A stretch of DNA of 64,000 nucleotides. Source: Solirubrobacterales bacterium. GTDB lineage: Bacteria > Actinomycetota > Thermoleophilia > Solirubrobacterales > 70-9. A program made the translations under genes and the position numbers. This document shows, piece by piece, positions 53,552 through 61,748 of the stretch. The stretch's first letter is position 1. Each line of letters begins with the position of its first letter. Below the pieces are notes generated by a model, which was given only the letters and a program-made list of their open reading frames with translations, was not told where the DNA came from and did not search any database. The stretch lies in NCBI GenBank assembly GCA_030152805.1, contig JASLIG010000123.1, positions 1 through 64,000 on the forward strand, given 5' to 3'.

Positions 53552-53857
53552 ATGAATTGGCAGCTCCTGGCCCGCGCAAATACCCACCCGCTGCGAATCT
53601 CAATCCTTGAAGTGTTGGGCCTGGATGGAGGCCGCACCCTCTCCCCCAGCGACCTCAGCTACGAGCTTCGCACTCCGCTAAGCAACGTCAACTACCACGT
53701 CACCGAGCTGCGCCGCACCGGCCTGCTCGAGCTTGCCAGCGAACGCCCTGTCCGCGGCGCAACCGAGCACTTCTACCGCGAGGTCAACGGCAACGGAGCG
53801 AGCCGCAACGGCCACTCAAAGGGCCGCGGCACCCGCAAGAAGGCTGCGTCGGTCTAG
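53552..53857 (+). CDS. ArsR-like winged-helix regulator
   Basis: 101 residues from the ATG at 53552 with GGAGG upstream. The fold is read from THPLRISILEVLGL, SPSDLSYELRTPLSNVNYHV and TELRRTGLLELASERPVRGA followed by TEHFYR. No metal-binding cysteines are present. The C-terminus is basic and unstructured (NGHSKGRGTRKKA). It probably controls the divergent secreted-protein gene and itself. Its 3' end overlaps the SurA-like gene by 42 bp. Confidence 0.82.
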   Translation: MNWQLLARANTHPLRISILEVLGLDGGRTLSPSDLSYELRTPLSNVNYHVTELRRTGLLELASERPVRGATEHFYREVNGNGASRNGHSKGRGTRKKAASV

Positions 53858-54424
53858 CCTCGGGGCCCCGCTGTTCGAGCAGTATTGGATCACATAGCCC
53901 GGCGCGCAGACCGTGCGGGCGGTCCAGCGCTCTTCGTATTCGCGGACGAATTTCGTGAGGGCTTTCTGGCGAGCCCCCTCACCCCCGACTCCGGCCACGA
54001 CCCGTTCCTGGATCTTGATCGAGAGGATTTGAACCGCGACTCGTTCAAGCACGTCTCGATGCGTGTAGCGAGCCTGCTTGAGGAAGCGCCGGTACTCGGC
54101 GACGCTGTCAAAGGCCTGCCGCCTGAGCCTCACCAGCTCGCGTCTGATCTGAGACGGTCGGGTGCCGATCCCCATTTCCGCCGCCTGGCCCCGGATCCAA
54201 ATGAAGTCGAGCAGTTCGCCTATTGCGCGCCGCTCCAGCTTGGCGAAGCCATTGCCACCGCGCTTCGGCGCTCGCCGCCGCCCCACCCGTGCGGCCTCCT
54301 GCGCGAGCGCGTGATGGAAGTCGGCCTTGCTCACGGCGACCGCATGACCGGCCCGCACCTCGGCGACGATCGCGATCGCGTTCGCCGGCACCGCCGGGGG
54401 AGGCATGGGAGGCGGAGCGATCAA
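53816..54424 (-). CDS. SurA N-terminal-like chaperone-domain protein
   Basis: About 202 residues from TTG at 54424. The start is uncertain: the frame is open further up but has no ATG. It matches the SurA/PrsA N-terminal domain: VSKADFHHALAQEAARVG, ELLDFIWIRGQAAEMGIG and FLKQARYTHRDVLERVAVQI. The end carries WTARTVCAPGYVIQYCSNS, common in exported foldase-like proteins of this group. No PPIase domain follows. It may assist folding of exported proteins such as the nearby secreted protein (inference). Confidence 0.65.
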   Translation of the reverse strand: MIAPPPMPPPAVPANAIAIVAEVRAGHAVAVSKADFHHALAQEAARVGRRRAPKRGGNGFAKLERRAIGELLDFIWIRGQAAEMGIGTRPSQIRRELVRLRRQAFDSVAEYRRFLKQARYTHRDVLERVAVQILSIKIQERVVAGVGGEGARQKALTKFVREYEERWTARTVCAPGYVIQYCSNSGAPRLDRRSLLAGAAAL

Positions 54425-54487
54425 GAGACCCAGACTACAAAGGCGAGCCCCGCCGCGCCGCGGCGCTGGAAAGGATGGGCGATCCTC

Positions 54488-54817
54488 CTAGCCTCCGTAG
54501 CCGAATTTGACCGCGCGCTCCCCCTGCCTGCAGACGATGTCGCCTCCCTCCACGGCCCCGGACTTCGCCGAGCAGTCGAAGCCTTCCGCCCGGCAGCCGC
54601 TGGAGATGCAGTCCTGAAGCTGTTCACCGGCCACCTTTGAGATACGGCGAGCCTTTTTGCAGCCGAGGTTCTTGGCGTAGACAAAGAGGTAGGTCGCTGA
54701 CGACCTGCCGCAGTTCTTCCAACCCTGACGGCCCCTTGCGACGGAGCTCCCGGGCAGCAAGACAATCGACAAGGCGCAAACTCCCGCCACGACCAGGCAA
54801 ATCGTCCGATTCATCAT
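54488..54817 (-). CDS. Small secreted cysteine-rich protein
   Basis: 109 residues from the ATG at 54817. The signal peptide is MMNRTICLVVAGVCALSIVL and a few more residues. The mature part has six cysteines (KNCGRS, LGCKKA, QDCISSGC, FDCSAK, IVCRQG), consistent with three disulphides. No family is recognised. It lies just after a tRNA-Gly gene on the same strand. Confidence 0.68.
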   Translation of the reverse strand: MMNRTICLVVAGVCALSIVLLPGSSVARGRQGWKNCGRSSATYLFVYAKNLGCKKARRISKVAGEQLQDCISSGCRAEGFDCSAKSGAVEGGDIVCRQGERAVKFGYGG

Positions 54818-54873
54818 CAGGTCCCTATCTCTCCCTTTCGGAGTTCCGTGTCCCTCGCCACCTTCGCACCGGA

Positions 54874-54946
54874 AGCGGACGACGGGTCTCGAACCCGCGA
54901 CCTCGAGCTTGGGAAGCTCGCGCTCTACCAGCTGAGCTACGTCCGC
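54874..54946 (-). tRNA. tRNA-Gly (anticodon CCC)
   Basis: 73-nt cloverleaf on the minus strand. The acceptor stem GCGGACG pairs with CGTCCGC, the T arm contains GGTTCGAGACC, and the anticodon loop TTCCCAA between CGAGC and GCTCG gives CCC. No CCA is encoded. Confidence 0.94.
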
Positions 54947-55044
54947 ATGGGGAACTTTCCCGGTTTCCGAGCATCTTAGAGGCGTCGGGAACGGCTGGCC
55001 GGCTGATTGGAACGGGGACAACTCCCACTCGATCCGTTTGGCTC

Positions 55045-55064
55045 TGTACCCGCCAGCGGGTACA
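55045..55064. promoter_or_regulatory. Palindromic operator before vapB
   Basis: TGTACCCGC and GCGGGTACA around CA, perfect 9-bp arms, eight bases before the vapB ATG. Toxin-antitoxin complexes typically bind such a site to repress their own operon. Confidence 0.75.
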
Positions 55065-55072
55065 CTTATCCC

Positions 55073-55348
55073 ATGGCTACGCAGCGCAAACAGCGCAACG
55101 ACCGTGTGCAGGTCCCCCGCGACCCGGCTCTAGATCGCGCGATCAAGCGCGGCCGCGCCGCGATGGGCCCCTCGACGCCGACTTCGAAGGTCGTGCGGGA
55201 GCTGGCGCTGCGGGGCGCCGAGGCCTTCGAGGGCGACGAGGTCGCCGAGAGGAAAGCGGCGGACTTTGCACTCAGCGTCGCCGACGGCACCTCCGGTCTT
55301 GACCTCGAGCGCTTGCGGAGTGTCCGCGAGCGTGCCTGGGGCCGGTGA
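55073..55348 (+). CDS. VapB-like antitoxin
   Basis: 91 residues from the ATG at 55073; a longer frame upstream crosses the operator. The N-terminal QRNDRVQVPRDPALDRAI may form the DNA-binding strand, followed by helices (SKVVRELALRGAEAF) and a toxin-binding tail. It overlaps the PIN toxin gene by 4 bp. Confidence 0.82.
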   Translation: MATQRKQRNDRVQVPRDPALDRAIKRGRAAMGPSTPTSKVVRELALRGAEAFEGDEVAERKAADFALSVADGTSGLDLERLRSVRERAWGR

Positions 55349-55776
55349 GCTGGCCCAAAGGCCCATGGGTAGCCGACACCTCTGCCTGGGCGCGCGCCGG
55401 CGCCAAAGAGGTCGCACCGCAATGGCGCAAGGTGGTAAAGGCAAGTGAGCTGGTCGCCTGCGCGCCGGTGACGATGGAGATGATCTTCGACGCCCCCGAC
55501 CGCGACGCCGTCGAGCGCGTCGCGGTGGCAATGGCGGGCTTTCGCCAGGCGCCGATCAGCCGCTCGGTCACCGACGCCGCGACCTGGGCGATGCGCGAGC
55601 TGGCCCAACGCGGCGCCGCCGGCGCCCACCGGGTCAGGGTCCCTGATGCCCTCATCGCCGCCGCGGCGGCAGAGCGAGGATTCGGGGTGCTTCATTACGA
55701 CCGCCACTTCGACACCCTCGCGACCGTGCTCACCTTCACCAGCCAGTGGGTCGCACCGGCCGGTTCGATCGACTGA
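55345..55776 (+). CDS. vapC: PIN-domain toxin (VapC)
   Basis: 143 residues from GTG (GTGA overlap). Asp11 in WVADTSAWARAG, Glu in TMEMIFDA, and Asp in VRVPDALIAAAAAERG and HYDRHFDTLA form the acidic site of the ribonuclease. It is the partner of the antitoxin just upstream. Confidence 0.92.
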   Translation: MSWPKGPWVADTSAWARAGAKEVAPQWRKVVKASELVACAPVTMEMIFDAPDRDAVERVAVAMAGFRQAPISRSVTDAATWAMRELAQRGAAGAHRVRVPDALIAAAAAERGFGVLHYDRHFDTLATVLTFTSQWVAPAGSID

Positions 55777-55806
55777 TCGGAGATCGAAAGGCGCGGCGAA
55801 CTAACC

Positions 55807-56337
55807 TTGCCGCCCGTGAGTGCACGCTCGTTCCTCGCCTTTCTCGCCGTGCTGGCCGTCGTCGGCCTGCTCGCCTTTGGCCTGCTCAGCAAGGGGTCGG
55901 CGAAGATCTCCGTCGGCGAAGCCGTGCCTGACCGAGTGCTGCCTTCGCTGGCCGGGCCGGGGCGCGGCTCGATCGCCGAATACCGCGGCGATTGGGTGCT
56001 GGTCAACCTCTGGGCCTCGTGGTGCGGTCCCTGCCGCGAGGAGGCGCCGGTCCTGCAGCGCTTCTACCGGCGCAACCGCGGCGACGGCACGACGGTGCTC
56101 GGGATCAACGTGCAGGACAACGAAGCCGACGCACTGGCGTTCGTGCGCGAATCCCGGACCGGCTACCCGCAGCTGCGCTCGGTCGGCGACGAGCGCAGCG
56201 AAGCCTTCGGCTCGACCGGGGTACCGGAGAACTTCCTTGTCGATCCGCGGGGTCGGCTGGCCCTGATTTGGCGCGGGGTGGTTGACGAAAAGATCCTCGA
56301 CGAACGGGTCGTGCCCCTGATCGAGGGGCGGCAGTGA
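55807..56337 (+). CDS. ccmG: Thiol-disulphide oxidoreductase CcmG/DsbE-like
   Basis: 176 residues from TTG (GTG at 55816 also possible). A membrane anchor (about 7-28) precedes a thioredoxin domain with NLWASWCGPCREEAPVL and the cis-Pro in GSTGVPENFLVD. It keeps the haem-binding cysteines of apocytochrome c reduced outside the membrane. It overlaps ccmH (GTGA). Confidence 0.92.
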   Translation: MPPVSARSFLAFLAVLAVVGLLAFGLLSKGSAKISVGEAVPDRVLPSLAGPGRGSIAEYRGDWVLVNLWASWCGPCREEAPVLQRFYRRNRGDGTTVLGINVQDNEADALAFVRESRTGYPQLRSVGDERSEAFGSTGVPENFLVDPRGRLALIWRGVVDEKILDERVVPLIEGRQ

Positions 56338-56807
56338 AGCTTGCCGCGATGCTCCTCGCCGCGATGCTCGCCTTGCCCGCGCCGGCGATGGTCACCGCCG
56401 CGACCGAGACGCGGCCGAAGACGACGGTCGAGGCAATCGAACACGAAGTGATGTGCCCAATCTGCGGCACGCTGCTGGAACTCGCCGAATCGCCGCAGGC
56501 GCAGCGCGAGCGGGTCTTCGTCGCCGGGCTGGTGGCGGCCGGCAAGAGTAAGGCGGAGATCAAGGATGCGCTCGTCGCCCAGTACGGGAAGGAGGTCCTC
56601 GCCCTGCCGAAAGCCTCTGGGTTCGACCTCTCCGCCTACCTGGTGCCGATCGTGGCGATCGCCGTCGCCATCGCTGCCCTCGCCTTCAGCCTGATGCGCT
56701 GGCGCCGCGGCGGCGACCGTGGCCTTGACGGGCCCGAGGCGCCGCATCGTCCGGCAGGTGAGGACGCCGAGCGGCTCGAGGCAGACCTCTCCCGCTACGA
56801 CCTCTGA
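56334..56807 (+). CDS. ccmH: Cytochrome c maturation protein CcmH
   Basis: 157 residues from GTG. A signal peptide, then the redox motif in EHEVMCPICGTLLELAESP, and a membrane helix near 105-127. It reduces apocytochrome and works with CcmG and CcmF. The C-terminal tail is charged and cytosolic. Confidence 0.9.
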   Translation: MKLAAMLLAAMLALPAPAMVTAATETRPKTTVEAIEHEVMCPICGTLLELAESPQAQRERVFVAGLVAAGKSKAEIKDALVAQYGKEVLALPKASGFDLSAYLVPIVAIAVAIAALAFSLMRWRRGGDRGLDGPEAPHRPAGEDAERLEADLSRYDL

Positions 56808-56817
56808 GCAGCCGCGC

Positions 56818-57450
56818 TCAGCTCGTCAGCACGAGGCCGCCGATCTCCACCGGCGGCCGCTTCGGTATCTCCCGGCGCGGGCCGCAGGCAACGGTCAGCT
56901 CAGCGTGTTCGGCCAGCGCCCGCAGCGTGTCGCCGTCTTCCTCCAGCGACGGGCCGTCGATGACGAGCAGCTCATACGCCCGCCGCAGGCGCTCGATTGC
57001 GTGGTCGCAACGCTCGGAGTCGAGCAGGGCGACGGGCGCGGGCTCGAGCTCACCGGCGACGATGCAGACGAGTGGCTCGGTCGCGCGCCCGGAAGCGGGT
57101 CCGGCGAGGACCAGCGGCTGGAGGATCTGGGTCGCCTCGACCTCGCCGCGCAGGTACTCGTGCAGGCCCGGCTCGTGCGCGATCCCGACCGCATCGGCCA
57201 GGGTCGGCGCGGCCAGATCGCACTCGAGCAGAGCGACGCGGCGCCCCTCCGCGGTGGCAGCGGCGGCGAGCCCGCGCGCCACTTCTGACTTCGCCGGGCC
57301 GGTGAGGAACACCGAGCCGGAGCCGTCCACGGCGCTGGCGAGGGCGGTGTAGGCCTCCAGCTCGGCCCGGCCGAGGGCACCCGCCCGATCGCTCGCCCGT
57401 CGCGAGACCGGGACCTCGGCCAGGACCGGCTGCTTGCGGCGGCGCAGCAT
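56818..57450 (-). CDS. CpsD-like P-loop protein with degenerate Walker A
   Basis: 210 residues from the ATG at 57450, overlapping the argS stop (TGATG). The fold matches CpsD/CapB-type tyrosine kinases: VALLECDLAAPTLADAVG in the place of Walker A', LHEYLRGEVEATQILQPL, and ELLVIDGPSL as Walker B. The Walker A region reads LTGPAKSEVARG, without the GKT/S that grips phosphate. It is therefore probably not an active kinase, or a diverged regulator. No polysaccharide genes are near. Confidence 0.7.
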   Translation of the reverse strand: MLRRRKQPVLAEVPVSRRASDRAGALGRAELEAYTALASAVDGSGSVFLTGPAKSEVARGLAAAATAEGRRVALLECDLAAPTLADAVGIAHEPGLHEYLRGEVEATQILQPLVLAGPASGRATEPLVCIVAGELEPAPVALLDSERCDHAIERLRRAYELLVIDGPSLEEDGDTLRALAEHAELTVACGPRREIPKRPPVEIGGLVLTS

Positions 57451-59093
57451 CACATCCGCTCCGGCGCCGAGATGCCAAGCAGCCCCAGCGAGCTGGCGAT
57501 CGTGCGCATCGTCAGCAGCGAGAGGGCCAGACGGGAGGACTCGACCCCATCGCCCTCGGCGTCGAGGACCTGGCAGTCGCGGTAGAAACCGTGGAAGTCG
57601 GCGGCCACCGCGGTCGAGTAGGTGCAGATCCGGTGCGGAGCGCGGCGGGCGGCCGCTTCGCGCACCTCGTCGGGAAATTCGAGCAGACGCTTGATCAGCT
57701 CGCGCTCGGCCGGCTCCAGCGCCGTCCCCGGCGTGGCCGTTCCGGCGCCGGCGGCCACCTCGCCGGGCTCCCTGCCGGCCTTGCGGAGGATGCTGGCGAT
57801 GCGGGCGTGGGCGTACTGGACGTAATACACGGGATTGTCGTTGGACCGGCTCCGGGCCAGCTCCAGGTCGAGGTCGACGGTGGTGTCGTGGCTGCGCCAA
57901 AGCATGAACCAACGAGCGGCGTCGACGCCGATGTCGTCGAGCAGCTCGTCGAGCGCGACGAAATCGCCGCTGCGCTTCGACATCTGCGCCCGCTCGCCGC
58001 TCTCGACGATGTGGACGAGGCGCATGATCAGCGCCTCGAAGCGCTCCGGGTCGGCGCCGAGCCCGGCGATCACGGCGCGCAACCGCGCCACGTAGCCGTG
58101 GTGGTCGGCGCCGAGGATGTCGATCAGGCGGCCAAAGCGCCGCTCGAGCTTGTCCCAGTGGTAGGCGACGTCGGCGGCGAGGTAAGTCGGTTCGCCGTTG
58201 GCGCGGATCAGGACGCGGTCCTTGTCGTCGCCGAAGGTCGTCGTGCGCATCCAGAGCGCCTCCTCGTGGCGATACGCGTGCCCCTGCTTGTCGAGCTGGG
58301 CAAGCGCCGCGTCGACCTCGCCGCTGCTGTAGAGGTCGCGCTCCGAGAACCAGCTGTCGAAGCCGACGCCGAAGCGATCGAGCGTGGCCCGCACGCGCTC
58401 GAGGATCAGCGCGACCCCGCGGCTACCTATCGTCGCGAGGTCGTCGGGCGCGATCCCCTCGGTGGCGATCTTCTCGCCCAGCTCGCCAACGTAGGCGCCG
58501 CTGTAGCCGTCCTCCGGGGGCTCCTCACCGCGCATGCGGGCGCTGATCGAGGCGGCGAAGCGTTCGATCTGACCGCCCGCGTCGTTGACGTAGAACTCGC
58601 GCTGCACCTCGTGACCGGTTGCCTCGAGCAGGCGGACCACGGAGTCGCCGTAGGCAGCGTGGCGACCGCCGCCGACGTGCAGGGGGCCGGTCGGGTTGGC
58701 GGAGACGAACTCGACCAGGATCCGCTCGGGAGAGTCCGTCGGCGCCGGGCCGAGCTGCTCACCGGCCGCGGCGAGGCTCTCCATCGCCCCCCGGTACCAG
58801 CTGTCGGCGAGAAAGAGGTTGACGAAGCCGGGGCCGGCCACCTCGATCCGATCGACCGTCCCCTCCCCCAGCCGCTCGCCGAGCTCGCCGGCGAGGTGCG
58901 CGGCGACGTCGCGCGGGTTTTCGCCAAGCGGCGCCGCCAGCAGCATCGCCGCGTTTGAGCTGTAGTCGCCGAGCTCAGGCTTGGGTGGGCGCTCGAGCGT
59001 CGGCTCGGGACCGGTCGGCTCGCCGTCGCGCAGCGCCCGCGCAGCGGCGTCCACCGCCGCGCGCACCGCTGCGATCGGGTCTGCCCTTGCCAT
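57450..59093 (-). CDS. argS: Arginyl-tRNA synthetase
   Basis: 547 residues from the ATG at 59093 (ATG at 59105 possible). Class I motifs: the HIGH equivalent in NPTGPLHVGGGRHAAYGDS and the KMSKS equivalent in RAQMSKRSGDFVALDEL. The N-terminal Add-1 domain and the C-terminal anticodon-binding helices (AVAADFHGFYRDCQVLDAEG) are present. It charges tRNA-Arg. A metallophosphoesterase gene is divergent 50 bp away. Confidence 0.95.
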   Translation of the reverse strand: MARADPIAAVRAAVDAAARALRDGEPTGPEPTLERPPKPELGDYSSNAAMLLAAPLGENPRDVAAHLAGELGERLGEGTVDRIEVAGPGFVNLFLADSWYRGAMESLAAAGEQLGPAPTDSPERILVEFVSANPTGPLHVGGGRHAAYGDSVVRLLEATGHEVQREFYVNDAGGQIERFAASISARMRGEEPPEDGYSGAYVGELGEKIATEGIAPDDLATIGSRGVALILERVRATLDRFGVGFDSWFSERDLYSSGEVDAALAQLDKQGHAYRHEEALWMRTTTFGDDKDRVLIRANGEPTYLAADVAYHWDKLERRFGRLIDILGADHHGYVARLRAVIAGLGADPERFEALIMRLVHIVESGERAQMSKRSGDFVALDELLDDIGVDAARWFMLWRSHDTTVDLDLELARSRSNDNPVYYVQYAHARIASILRKAGREPGEVAAGAGTATPGTALEPAERELIKRLLEFPDEVREAAARRAPHRICTYSTAVAADFHGFYRDCQVLDAEGDGVESSRLALSLLTMRTIASSLGLLGISAPERM

Positions 59094-59142
59094 CGTCGCG
59101 CCCATCGTATGGAGAGGAGGGCGCCAAAGTACGCTGGCCGGC

Positions 59143-59880
59143 GTGCGGATCGCCGCTATCTCGGACATCCACGCCAACCTGCCGGCACTGGAAGTGATCC
59201 TGGCGGCGATCGAGGCGGCGGAGGTCGAGGAGATCTGGTGCCTTGGCGACGTCGTCGGCTATGGGGTCGAGCCCGACGCTTGCGCCGAGCTGGTGCGCGA
59301 GCGCTGCGCCGTGTGCCTGGTCGGCAACCACGACCTGGCGGTGCTCGGTGCCCTCGACATCGCTTCCTTCTCCGAGGCGGCCGCGGTCGCGGTCGAGTGG
59401 ACGCAGGCGAACGTCGCCGAGTCCACCCTCGAGTTCCTGCGCGGCCTCGACGCCCAGGGCGAGCGCCAGGGGATCGACCTCTTCCACGCGTCTCCCCGCG
59501 ATCCGGTCTGGGAGTACGTGCTCTCCAGCGAGCAGGCGGACGCGGGCATGGACGCGGCCGGGCGGCGGATCTCCCTGATCGGTCACTCTCACGTGGCGCT
59601 CTTCTTCAACCGCCCGGAGGCGGCCGGGGAGGAGACGCGAGGAGCGCAGGCAAGCGACGGCGCCCTGCTCGACCTCAGCGGCGGCGAGTGGTTGATCAAC
59701 CCCGGCAGCGTTGGCCAACCGCGCGACGGCGACCCCCGTGCCGCCTGGCTCGAACTCGACACCGAGGCCGAGACGGCATGCTTTCACCGCCTGCCCTACG
59801 ACATCGATCGCGCCGCGGCGCCAATCGCCGACGCCGGCCTTCCGAGCCGCCTGGCCGATCGCCTCTACACCGGCCAGTGA
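59143..59880 (+). CDS. Metallophosphoesterase
   Basis: 245 residues from GTG. Metal-binding motifs DIHANLPALE (first Asp/His), CLGDVVGYG, VGNHDLAVLG, and GHSHVALFF. The pattern is that of the YfcE/calcineurin-like group. It should split phosphodiesters or phosphomonoesters, with Mn or Fe. It is followed after 53 bp by a lipoprotein gene. Confidence 0.92.
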   Translation: MRIAAISDIHANLPALEVILAAIEAAEVEEIWCLGDVVGYGVEPDACAELVRERCAVCLVGNHDLAVLGALDIASFSEAAAVAVEWTQANVAESTLEFLRGLDAQGERQGIDLFHASPRDPVWEYVLSSEQADAGMDAAGRRISLIGHSHVALFFNRPEAAGEETRGAQASDGALLDLSGGEWLINPGSVGQPRDGDPRAAWLELDTEAETACFHRLPYDIDRAAAPIADAGLPSRLADRLYTGQ

Positions 59881-59933
59881 CGCTCAAATGCAGGGAAAAT
59901 CCGCACCGGAGGGGGTTGTCTAGACTCGCAACG

Positions 59934-60503
59934 GTGCGCCAACTGGCCGTATCCACGCTCGCCCTCGCGCTCGGCGCCCTCGCCGCTGTGATGCTCGCGT
60001 CCTGCGGCGGCGGCGAAGACGCGAAGCTGCTGCCGGGCAACACCGCGCAGGAAATCACCGAAAACCTCGACCGCATCGAGCAGTACGCGGAAGAAGGCGA
60101 ATGCGTAGGCGCCGAAGACGCAGTGGCGGAAGTCAGCGGCCAGGTCGCCTCGCTCGGAGACGTCGATCCGAAGCTGGTAGAGGCGCTGCAGCGCGGCGCC
60201 AGCAGGCTCAGCGAAGTGGTGGCGACCTGCGAAGAAGAACCGGCCGAAACCGTCGAATCGGACGAGGAAGGGACAACGGAACGCAGCGAACCACCGGGTC
60301 AGGAGAAGAAGGAAGAAAAGGAGCGCGAAAAGGAAGAAGCGAAACTCGAACACGAGGAAGGGAAGCAGGAAAAGCACGAAGAAACGCCGCCCGTGGAAAC
60401 GACCCCGGAAGAATCGACGACCCCGCCGCCGAGCGAAAGCGGTGGCACCGTCTCGCCGGGCGGCGTCAGCCCCGGTGCGCCGGCGGCACCCGGAGGCGAA
60501 TGA
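59934..60503 (+). CDS. Charged lipoprotein upstream of the kinase
   Basis: 189 residues from GTG. The signal peptide ends in the lipobox LASC (Cys24). Two cysteines follow (GECVGA, ATCEEE), and the last half is a long Glu/Lys-rich and Pro/Thr-rich stretch with low complexity. No domain is recognised. It overlaps the Ser/Thr kinase start and could be a sensor or structural partner of the kinase (inference). Confidence 0.72.
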   Translation: MRQLAVSTLALALGALAAVMLASCGGGEDAKLLPGNTAQEITENLDRIEQYAEEGECVGAEDAVAEVSGQVASLGDVDPKLVEALQRGASRLSEVVATCEEEPAETVESDEEGTTERSEPPGQEKKEEKEREKEEAKLEHEEGKQEKHEETPPVETTPEESTTPPPSESGGTVSPGGVSPGAPAAPGGE

Positions 60504-61735
60504 TGGCGGCGGGAATCCTCTCCGGCCGTTACGAGATCGGCGAGAAACTCGGCTCGGGCGGGATGTCGAGCGTGCACCAGGCCACCGACCTAATCCTCGA
60601 GCGCACGGTCGCGGTCAAGATCCTCGCCGAGCACCTCTCCGACGACGAGCGCTTCGTCGCCCGCTTCCGCCGTGAGGCCCTGGCCGTGGCCAAGCTGATC
60701 CATCCCAACATCGTCCAGGTCTACGACACCGGGATCGACGAGGGTCGCCACTACATCGTGATGGAGTACGTGCAGGGGCGCTCGGGGGCGCAGATCCTGC
60801 AGAAGCAGGGCCCGCTCGATGCTGAGACCACGGCCGAGGTGGGCGCCCAGGCCTGCGCCGGCCTCGACTACGCGCACCGGCGGGGAATCATCCACCGCGA
60901 CGTCAAGCCGGGCAACCTGATGATCGTCGGCGGCCCGGTCGGCGGCGGCCAGCTGACGATCAAGCTGACCGACTTCGGCATCGCCCGCGCGGTCGAACAG
61001 ACGCGGATCACCCAGGTCGGCTCGGTGGTCGGCACCGCCGCCTACCTCTCGCCCGAGCAGGTGCGCGGCGAGGAGGCAACGCCGGCAACCGACGTCTACG
61101 CACTCGGCGTCGTCCTCTACCAGTTCCTCACCGGCCGCCTGCCGTACGAGGGCTCGACCCTGGCCGAGCTGGCGGTGCGCCAGCAGAACGAGAAGCCGCT
61201 GCCACCGAGCACCTACAACGACGAGGTGCCGGAGACGCTCGGGGCCGCCGTACTGCGAGCGCTGGAGGGAGACCCGAACCGCCGCTACGCCAGCGCCAGC
61301 GAGCTGGCGGGGGGGCTGGCGCTGGGCATGCAGGGAGAGGACGTGACCCTGCCGTTGAGCGAGGGAACCGCCGCGACCAACGTGCTCGACGGCGAGACCG
61401 CTACCCGCCGCCTCGACCGCACCGCCCAGACCGAGTACCGGCCGGCCCAACCCTCGCCGACCCGCCGCCCGGCCCCTCGAGCACCCCAGCAGCCGCAGGC
61501 GCCCCCGCCGATCCCGGCACAGGCCCAGGCCCCGAAGAAGCGCAGCGCCTTCTCCCGCTTCACCAGATTCGTGCTGGCTCTAGTTGCTCTTGTTCTAATC
61601 GCCGCCGCCGTGGCTGCAGCCGTGATCTACACGACCGACAAGGCAACTGGTGTCAAGGCGACTGAAGTAGCCGGCAACACCATCGACAAGGTCGTAGAAG
61701 AATTCAAGGACCTGGTCAAGAAGAACTCGGAATAG
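60503..61735 (+). CDS. Membrane Ser/Thr protein kinase
   Basis: 410 residues from the ATG at 60503, six bases after GGAGG; an ATG three bases earlier is possible. The Hanks-type kinase domain (about 8-270) has LGSGGMSSVHQA, VAVKIL, HRDVKPGNLM, KLTDFGIARA and TAAYLSPEQ. A proline-rich linker (RRPAPRAPQQPQAPPPIP) leads to one membrane helix (about 355-378) and a short outer tail of about 30 residues. No PASTA or other sensor domain, unlike PknB, so signals may come through a partner such as the upstream lipoprotein. Confidence 0.93.
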   Translation: MAAGILSGRYEIGEKLGSGGMSSVHQATDLILERTVAVKILAEHLSDDERFVARFRREALAVAKLIHPNIVQVYDTGIDEGRHYIVMEYVQGRSGAQILQKQGPLDAETTAEVGAQACAGLDYAHRRGIIHRDVKPGNLMIVGGPVGGGQLTIKLTDFGIARAVEQTRITQVGSVVGTAAYLSPEQVRGEEATPATDVYALGVVLYQFLTGRLPYEGSTLAELAVRQQNEKPLPPSTYNDEVPETLGAAVLRALEGDPNRRYASASELAGGLALGMQGEDVTLPLSEGTAATNVLDGETATRRLDRTAQTEYRPAQPSPTRRPAPRAPQQPQAPPPIPAQAQAPKKRSAFSRFTRFVLALVALVLIAAAVAAAVIYTTDKATGVKATEVAGNTIDKVVEEFKDLVKKNSE

Positions 61736-61748
61736 GCGCTCGGTGCCC

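Noticed and set aside
53885..54640. Plus-strand frame of 251 residues opposite the SurA-like gene
   Set aside because: The minus strand shows the better protein pattern (SurA N-terminal domain); the plus frame has none.
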